From NCBI GenBank assembly GCA_029961685.1, contig JARWKL010000003.1, positions 11,565,657 through 11,629,656 on the forward strand: a DNA stretch of 64,000 nucleotides, in the 5' to 3' direction. The notes below the pieces were generated by a model. That model saw only the letters and a list, made by a program, of their open reading frames with translations. It made no database searches and was not told the DNA's origin. Position 1 is the first letter of the stretch; every line of letters starts with the position of its first letter. A program made the position numbers and the translations under genes. This DNA is from Aristolochia californica. Its lineage: Eukaryota; Streptophyta; Magnoliopsida; Piperales; Aristolochiaceae. Shown here piece after piece: positions 59,201 to 64,000 of the stretch.

Positions 59201-61964
59201 GCATAGCGCTGAGCCATTTTAGTAGTGGTCAGGCTTCTGGACTCCTCTTTAGAGTCAAGAGCATCCAATTGAGCAAGGGTGTCGGCTTTTTTCAACCAAA
59301 CGGGAGGGTTGACGCTCCAATGCCCAAGTTTTTAAAAGGGGCTTTAGCAGCTTGAGCTTCACTAGGAGGGACCACCCACTCGGGTCAACAACAACATTCC
59401 TTCCAAAATGATTGGACTAAAGTATCAAAAGTGGGGTTTTTAATCCACACATTGTTAAACCTGAAGGGAGGGGGGGCCCAATTGCCGAAATGAGTATCCA
59501 CCATGATTGGCCAATGACCTGAGATTGCACAGCCAAGAAATTTTCCAGTTGTATTGTTGTAGAGCCGAAGCCAATCCTTGTTGGAGAGGAATCAGTTGAG
59601 CTTAGACATAACCGGGGGTTGCCTTCTGTTGGACCAAGTAAAGGTTTTTCCGAATAGTGCGATCTCATCAAGGTCCCAACTTCCTATGAAATCGGCAAAA
59701 GGTCTCATGGAGGTAGAAATCCTTTGAGACAGTGGAGATTTCTCATGAAAAAACTGCGTCACATTGAAGTTTCCAGCAAGCAGCAAAGGAATAGGCCCTC
59801 TGACAGACCGTTGGGAGTTCATCCCAAAATAGGTGTCTCTCTCATTGTGTCAAGTAGGTCCGTAGACACCCATCCGACAACAAATATTACCTGAGCTCTT
59901 ATCCCTCTGCTTGACACTGAGAGGGTAGTTTCCCCGAAAGCTGTCAATCACCTCAATAGTACTAGTGTCCCAAATAAGGAGAATACCGCTCGCCGAGATG
60001 ATGACGTCCACAGTAATCCAGCCGGGCTCCTTTAGGCGCCAATTATCCCAAACAAAACTGAGAGGGAGTGAAGCAACTTTGGTCTCTTGGAGCACCACAA
60101 TGCACGATTTTTTAGAGGCGAGGAGGCTTCGAATAGACGCTCAGTGACGCGTTGAACCAATTCCATGAACATTCTAAGAAAGCACAATCATTGATCATCC
60201 TTCTGTTTCTTTGACTTTTCAGAGGGATGATTATGCCCCGGTAGAGGCCCTGAGAAAACAGAACCTCTACGTGTTTCATTTTTAATAATTCCATTATCTT
60301 CTTGAAGTCTTTTTTTTTGGCACTAATAACTTCAAGTTTTGATTTCTGAACCTTTCTTATTGGGAGATATGTGTGGTTAACTTTGCTTACTTATTCAAAA
60401 TGCATAACCATTATTTTCTAAGTGTTTGCATTGGTGCCCACAAGATCATCTGATGAATGAGTACAATGACTCATTGTGCTACTTCTAGTTTAAAAATGCT
60501 CATTGCGCTACTTTGTCACTAATGTTTAATTTCTTTTAACAGGAAGCAATCCTCATATTGCACTTTTAGAGAATCCATCTATTCATCTTCACAAAATGGT
60601 ACACAGTTTGCATCACTTTTGCCATGAATTAATTTCTTGAAAGACAAAATATAGATATTTCACTAATTTATTTAATTTAATTTTTTTTGCAGAAGCCCGT
60701 TGTGTTTAGAGGCTTACCAAAGATTTTACTAATTGTATTGTTACCCTTAAAGGCATTGATTCAGTTCTTCATGCTTCTTTGGTTTCTGTGTGTAAAAATA
60801 CCTCCGCCAGATGTTTTCCTAGTGCAGGTATGACCTGTCTCATTAAAAAAGAAACAAAACTTCACTTCAGAGAAAATCAAATTTCTTGTACATCCATGAG
60901 AGACTCTTTTCTCAGAGGAAAGCTTCTAAAGGGCATGTTCTAAGTGGATTGCCATCCTTATTACCCAATGTGGAGTTTATGTGGACAGCTGCTTTTTTAG
61001 TTCTTTTAGTTTCTTTTACTTTGTCAATAGAGTGTCAAATGGCTAGTTCTTGCTCTCAACAAAGATATAAATGCTATTTATATTTCTGATTTTTTATCTG
61101 GAGCTGTTTCAACAATTTTACCCTATTCTTACATTTGGGGATCTTGCAGAACCCCCCTTCTGTTCCAACTTTGTTTGCTGTCAAATTAGCAAGTTGGTGG
61201 AGGAATTCAGCTGTCATTATTGATTGGCATAATTTTGGATATACACTACTTGCCTTGTCTCTTGGGCGGAATCATATCTTGGTGAAGATCTACTATTGGT
61301 ATTTATCAATTTATTTTATCTGAATAAACTCATCTTATGTGGACATGGATCTCTACATGGTCATGAAGAAAGAAATGTGTGTTATTATTTTAGGTTTGAA
61401 AGGCACTATGGAAGGAAAGTAAATGGTTCCTTTTGTGTCACAAAGGCAATGCAACATGAACTTGCATGTAATTGGGGAATCAAGTAAGTGTACTGAATGC
61501 AAATAAAGTATCTTAATTATTTGGATGCTGAAACAGCATTTTATATTCTCTCATTTAATTAGAGCAACAGTTGTATATGATTGCCCGCCAGAGTTCTTCC
61601 ATTGTGCATCACTTCAGGAGAAGCATGAGGTGAGCTTGTTGTTTGAGTTGCCTTTCTTTTTAGAGCTTTACAGGAAAATATTGATGTATTTCTTTTCTTG
61701 GGTAGTTATTCTGCCGGTTAAACAATGATCTCATTCATCCTGATGGTATACAAGACTGTATCAGCTATGGTAATGATCATCTTGACCATATTCATCAGGT
61801 TTGTTAGCTGAAAGTTTTCATTATGTAACTTCATGGAATTTTTTAGGAAAAGGGATGAGTGAAAGGGATTCGTTCGTTGGTAATACAATCTTTACCACTC
61901 AAGATAGTGTTGAAATTTTCTTGAAGCCGAACAGACCAGCCATCATAGTTAGTAGCACTAGCTG
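56249..61964 (+). CDS. TUN: ALG1/TURAN-type beta-1,4-mannosyltransferase, first nine exons (3' end outside)
   Basis: Exons: 56249-56341, 56504-56537, 60543-60598, 60693-60827, 61150-61298, 61394-61483, 61563-61629, 61706-61769 and 61847-61964. They total 806 bp, 268 codons plus two bases, open and in phase. The product starts MGKRGRAAVVVLGDIGQSPR, then MQYHALSLSQQ. A hydrophobic stretch (ILLIVLLPLKALIQFFMLLW, exon 4) fits the membrane-binding part. IIDWHNFGYTLLALSLGRNH, VYDCPPEFF and FLKPNRPAIIVSSTSW are family blocks. ALG1 adds the first mannose, from GDP-mannose, to GlcNAc2-PP-dolichol on the cytosolic face of the ER. The plant homologue TURAN is known from pollen-tube and N-glycan work. 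The C-terminal third of the enzyme must lie beyond a LINE that starts after exon 9. The symbol is by family. Confidence 0.94.
56342..56503 (+). other. GC-AG intron 1 of the mannosyltransferase gene
   Basis: The frame SLSQQ ends at CAG 56341 and continues ALLEVDIVAYGG at 56504. The intron between begins GCACTTG and ends TTTGCAG. No GT donor nearby keeps the phase, so a non-canonical GC donor is the simplest reading. Confidence 0.7.
56556..56568. repeat. Target-site duplication, left, of the intron LINE
   Basis: GTGTTTCATTTTT, identical to 60271-60283. It continues into the T-tract of the LINE tail, so its right edge is ambiguous by a few T. Confidence 0.9.
56723..57850 (-). pseudogene. LINE zf-RVT and RNase H region
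   Basis: The zf-RVT part reads LIWKSSINGIFLVASAYSHI then LAWKLSTASKIKNF. Stops and frame changes follow, then an open RNase H frame: DYIKLNFDGSAMGCPGPAGA, then ADSNTAEVTTLLHVLEI, then IERDSKVVISWCSK. The Asp and Glu positions of RNase H are kept. A C-tract (minus strand, 56620-56633) lies in the 3' tail. Confidence 0.88.
57880..59060 (-). pseudogene. LINE reverse transcriptase, mutated and internally deleted
   Basis: Blocks seen: MGLPLDKAPGPNGF, SFITLIPKKDGAELPSDFRP, VIARLLANRLQAVLPVVIHQ, FIKGRNILDSSMACHELLHH, FILKLDLEKAFDKANW and PLSPLHFNVVAEYLSSLI. The catalytic FADD is FLND (ILQFLNDTICF). After DLSLF the frame jumps to zf-RVT-type sequence (YLQLPGHWWTKRGAP), so the thumb region has been deleted. 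Frameshifts occur near 58275 and 58730. Confidence 0.92.
59440..60150 (-). pseudogene. LINE endonuclease (APE-type) remnant
   Basis: VVLQETKVASLPLSFVWDNW, GILLIWDTSTIEV and MGVYGPT (60110-59850) are followed in another frame by LLLAGNFNVTQF, LFGKTFTWSNRR and AISGHWPIMVDT. The fold order is normal. The GDFN aspartate is Asn (GNFN) and the SDH aspartate is Gly (SGH), so the nuclease would be inactive even without the frame breaks. Confidence 0.85.
60271..60283. repeat. Target-site duplication, right, of the intron LINE
   Basis: GTGTTTCATTTTT, directly next to the truncated 5' end of the LINE. The four bases before each copy (CTAT/CTAC) also nearly match. Confidence 0.92.
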
Positions 61965-62219
61965 GTAAGTGTTCTTGATCAAGATAGAAACTAATGGTGA
62001 TAGTTTTTATTTCAAAAGAAATATGGCATCATGATAATATCTGGTTTTTCTTTTTGATTTGCTTCTTATTTGTCTTTTGTTACAAGAACTTGAATCTTAT
62101 AACAATTTATGAGACTGAGGCTATTCAAGAAAAGTTTAGATGATTCTGATGACATTTGAGGGAGTAATGTACGCTTAACCAAAATAAAAAGTAATACACA
62201 TCAGGCTATTGTATCATGT

Positions 62220-64000
62220 GCCGTGCGATTTCAAAATCGTTAACGTGTGCTGAACATCAATATGCGAGAGAGATTCCCCCTGACGGTCATCGCTACTCCG
62301 GCAGGGCCATCACAACCATCTATGACGCCGGTAGAAGACGCGACGAAGTTGTGACGAGAAGAACCGAAAGAAATTTCTATCCACGGTGAGGAAGAAAATC
62401 CAACAGACCGTCGGATTCGTCCAACCACCGCTCTAGCGAGCCTTCAGAGGCTCTGACAGAGGACCAAGAAGCCTGTTGGACGATGGTCACCCGACGGAAG
62501 CAGCGAAGCAACCTTTTCCGCTTCAGATACGAAAAATGTAGAGTGACCATTGAGAGAGTCGTTTGGAAAATTGGTCTAGTGATCCGCATCTCTTCAGCTG
62601 ACGGATCAAAACTCTCCTTCATCTGCATCCCAGTAGAAGCAATCCACAACTTCAGGCTTCAATTTCAGAGAGCGACCACGGAAATGGAAAAATCCCGTGA
62701 ACTTTGGTTACGAGATTCGATTTTCTTCTTCTCGGTGACTATCTTTCGTGGTCGTAGGGAATGTCGGGTCACTCACAGAAGAGGAACTTTCGTTTTGGTT
62801 AGATTGTTCATCCCCGAGGCCACAAACTCGGGTTTTGGTTGGAAAGAGCTAGTCGATGCTCTCTAGTGCTTCTCCTCGACACTTGATCCAATAGAGGCGC
62901 CAATCCAGAGAAAGATTCCCTCCACACACATAGATACCTCTGAAATCATCCAAATCCTGCCAAACCTTCTCCACGATGGGTGCAGAATTTTGACTCGCTC
63001 CATTCTCGACCAAACATCCCCTAGCGCCGTCAAATCCAGCATTCTTCACTGGCTGATTGACGAACTGCACCTCCCTTACACTCCTAGAATCTCCTACCTC
63101 AGCCCTCAAACTTGGTTTGTTCATTTTGGAACCCAGCAGGAGTCTTCTGCGGCTCTTGGTCTCGTATCCCACACCACCTCAGGCATCACTGGGGTCTCAG
63201 AGTGGCTCCCCTCGGAACCCTCCAGCCAGTACGGCCAATGGGTTTCTACTACCGGACTTCTTGCCTTGCTCTAGCAGAACACGGTTTTCTCGAGAGTCAT
63301 CTCTGAGTTTGGCTCCATCATTGCTTTGGACTTGCTCACGGAGCACTGGCACCGTCTTGATGAGGCCCAGATCTTCGTCAACCCTCTTCACCCTTGTGAA
63401 GGGTAATATTTCAGATGCATTATGGTGGACAAAGCGCAGTACTAGATCCGCATCAGCATTGTTGAGAGGGATGACTTTAGAGATGTGGTCCCTGAAATCA
63501 CAGCCAAGTTTCGGGAAGCCACACAACCAGTCAATACTTTGGGAGTAGCACCTCTGGACCCCCCAGGTAGCTTTATAGCTGGCACAAGATCGATTCTTGT
63601 TGACCCCCTCAGCTTTCCCTCACACCTATCCGACACATCACTCACCCACCCACCCACCCCAGTCCCCCACAGAAAATACCCTTGGCCCAGATAGAACCTA
63701 CTCCAAACTTCCAACTGTCGTCCACCCTCACTTCCCCTCCCATTTAGACCCCCACATGCCCCCCTATAAATCTTTCCCATTGCCCCCACTCCCTCAAGCT
63801 TCCCCCCGGATAATGGACTCCCCGTCACCTCCGAGAAATCCCCACCCTGAAAATTACCTCTCTGACACAGAGTTCGAAACCAACGAGCGTGCTCCCCGTG
63901 GTCACGTGCAAAACATTTCTCCTCCTCCTGTTGTCACCTACCAGCGCCAAGCTAGAGGCCAATTGAGACAACTTCTCCAGGGAGGACCCAGTGCCACCAC
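62220..64000 (+). mobile_element. LINE 5' part with ORF1 remnant, running off the window
   Basis: After exon 9 of the mannosyltransferase the plus strand carries frames that join, with shifts, into a LINE ORF1. IRISSADGSKLSFICIPVEA and GTFVLVRLFIPEATNSGFGW are followed by AVKSSILHWLIDELHLPYTP, RISYLSPQTWFVHF and later DALWWTKRSTRSASALL. This resembles the DUF4283-type N-terminal region. A proline-rich linker follows from 63.5 kb. Frame breaks occur near 62866 and 63274. The orientation is the same as the gene and opposite to the LINE in intron 2. Confidence 0.65.

Larger units (their letters stand above)
56569..60270 (-). mobile_element. 5'-truncated L1-type LINE in intron 2 of the mannosyltransferase gene
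   Basis: On the minus strand it starts in ORF2 and ends in a poly-A tail (T-tract at 56569-56578). It contains endonuclease, reverse transcriptase, zf-RVT-like and RNase H parts in the normal order. A 13-bp duplication GTGTTTCATTTTT flanks it on both sides. ORF1 and the extreme N-terminus of ORF2 are missing. It lies antisense to the gene and enlarges intron 2 to 4005 bp. Confidence 0.95.

Noticed and set aside
58960..59355. Plus-strand protein inside the intron LINE
   Set aside because: It is the complement of LINE ORF2 between endonuclease and reverse transcriptase.

Overview
This is nuclear DNA from a flowering plant, probably a eudicot; the species cannot be fixed from the sequence. The evidence is two conserved intron-rich plant genes, plant LTR elements primed by initiator tRNA-Met, TTTAGGG telomere-type repeats and PIF/Harbinger, Copia, TRIM and LINE elements. 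Host genes fill little of the window. The rest is nested and mostly decayed transposon DNA.

Layout. 1-4.1 kb: a 5S-derived TRIM LTR, a non-autonomous LTR element and a tandem short-LTR TRIM. 6.2-19.0 kb, minus strand: a complete kinesin-13A gene (12 coding exons, 813 codons plus stop). Its fifth intron holds a broken Copia element that is itself split by a solo LTR. 19-24 kb: the upstream region of the kinesin and AT-rich intergenic DNA with a large inverted repeat. 23.9-33.2 kb, minus strand: a PIF/Harbinger element interrupted inside its transposase by about 4 kb of tandem non-autonomous Harbinger units, two of which carry a fragment of an NPH3/BTB gene. 33.5-40 kb: remnants of several LTR elements and TRIMs, including gag-like coding remains. 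42.19-47.36 kb, plus strand: a second, nearly full-length PIF/Harbinger element with matching termini, a TAA target duplication, a Myb-like ORF and a transposase. 47.6-51.6 kb: a fourfold tandem array of about 0.7 kb units followed by AT-rich Harbinger-like sequence. 53.4-55.9 kb: Copia and LINE 3' remnants. 56.2 kb to beyond the window, plus strand: the first nine exons of an ALG1/TURAN-type mannosyltransferase. A LINE with a clear 13-bp target duplication sits in its second intron, and another LINE (ORF1) begins after exon 9.

The two genes have separate cell functions: microtubule depolymerisation/Golgi-associated cell growth, and ER N-glycan core assembly. Both have tolerated kilobase-scale insertions in introns while their exons stay open and in phase. 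The most unusual part is the Harbinger-in-Harbinger structure with amplified units carrying captured gene fragments. The two autonomous-type Harbinger copies also share one in-frame stop while each has private stops.
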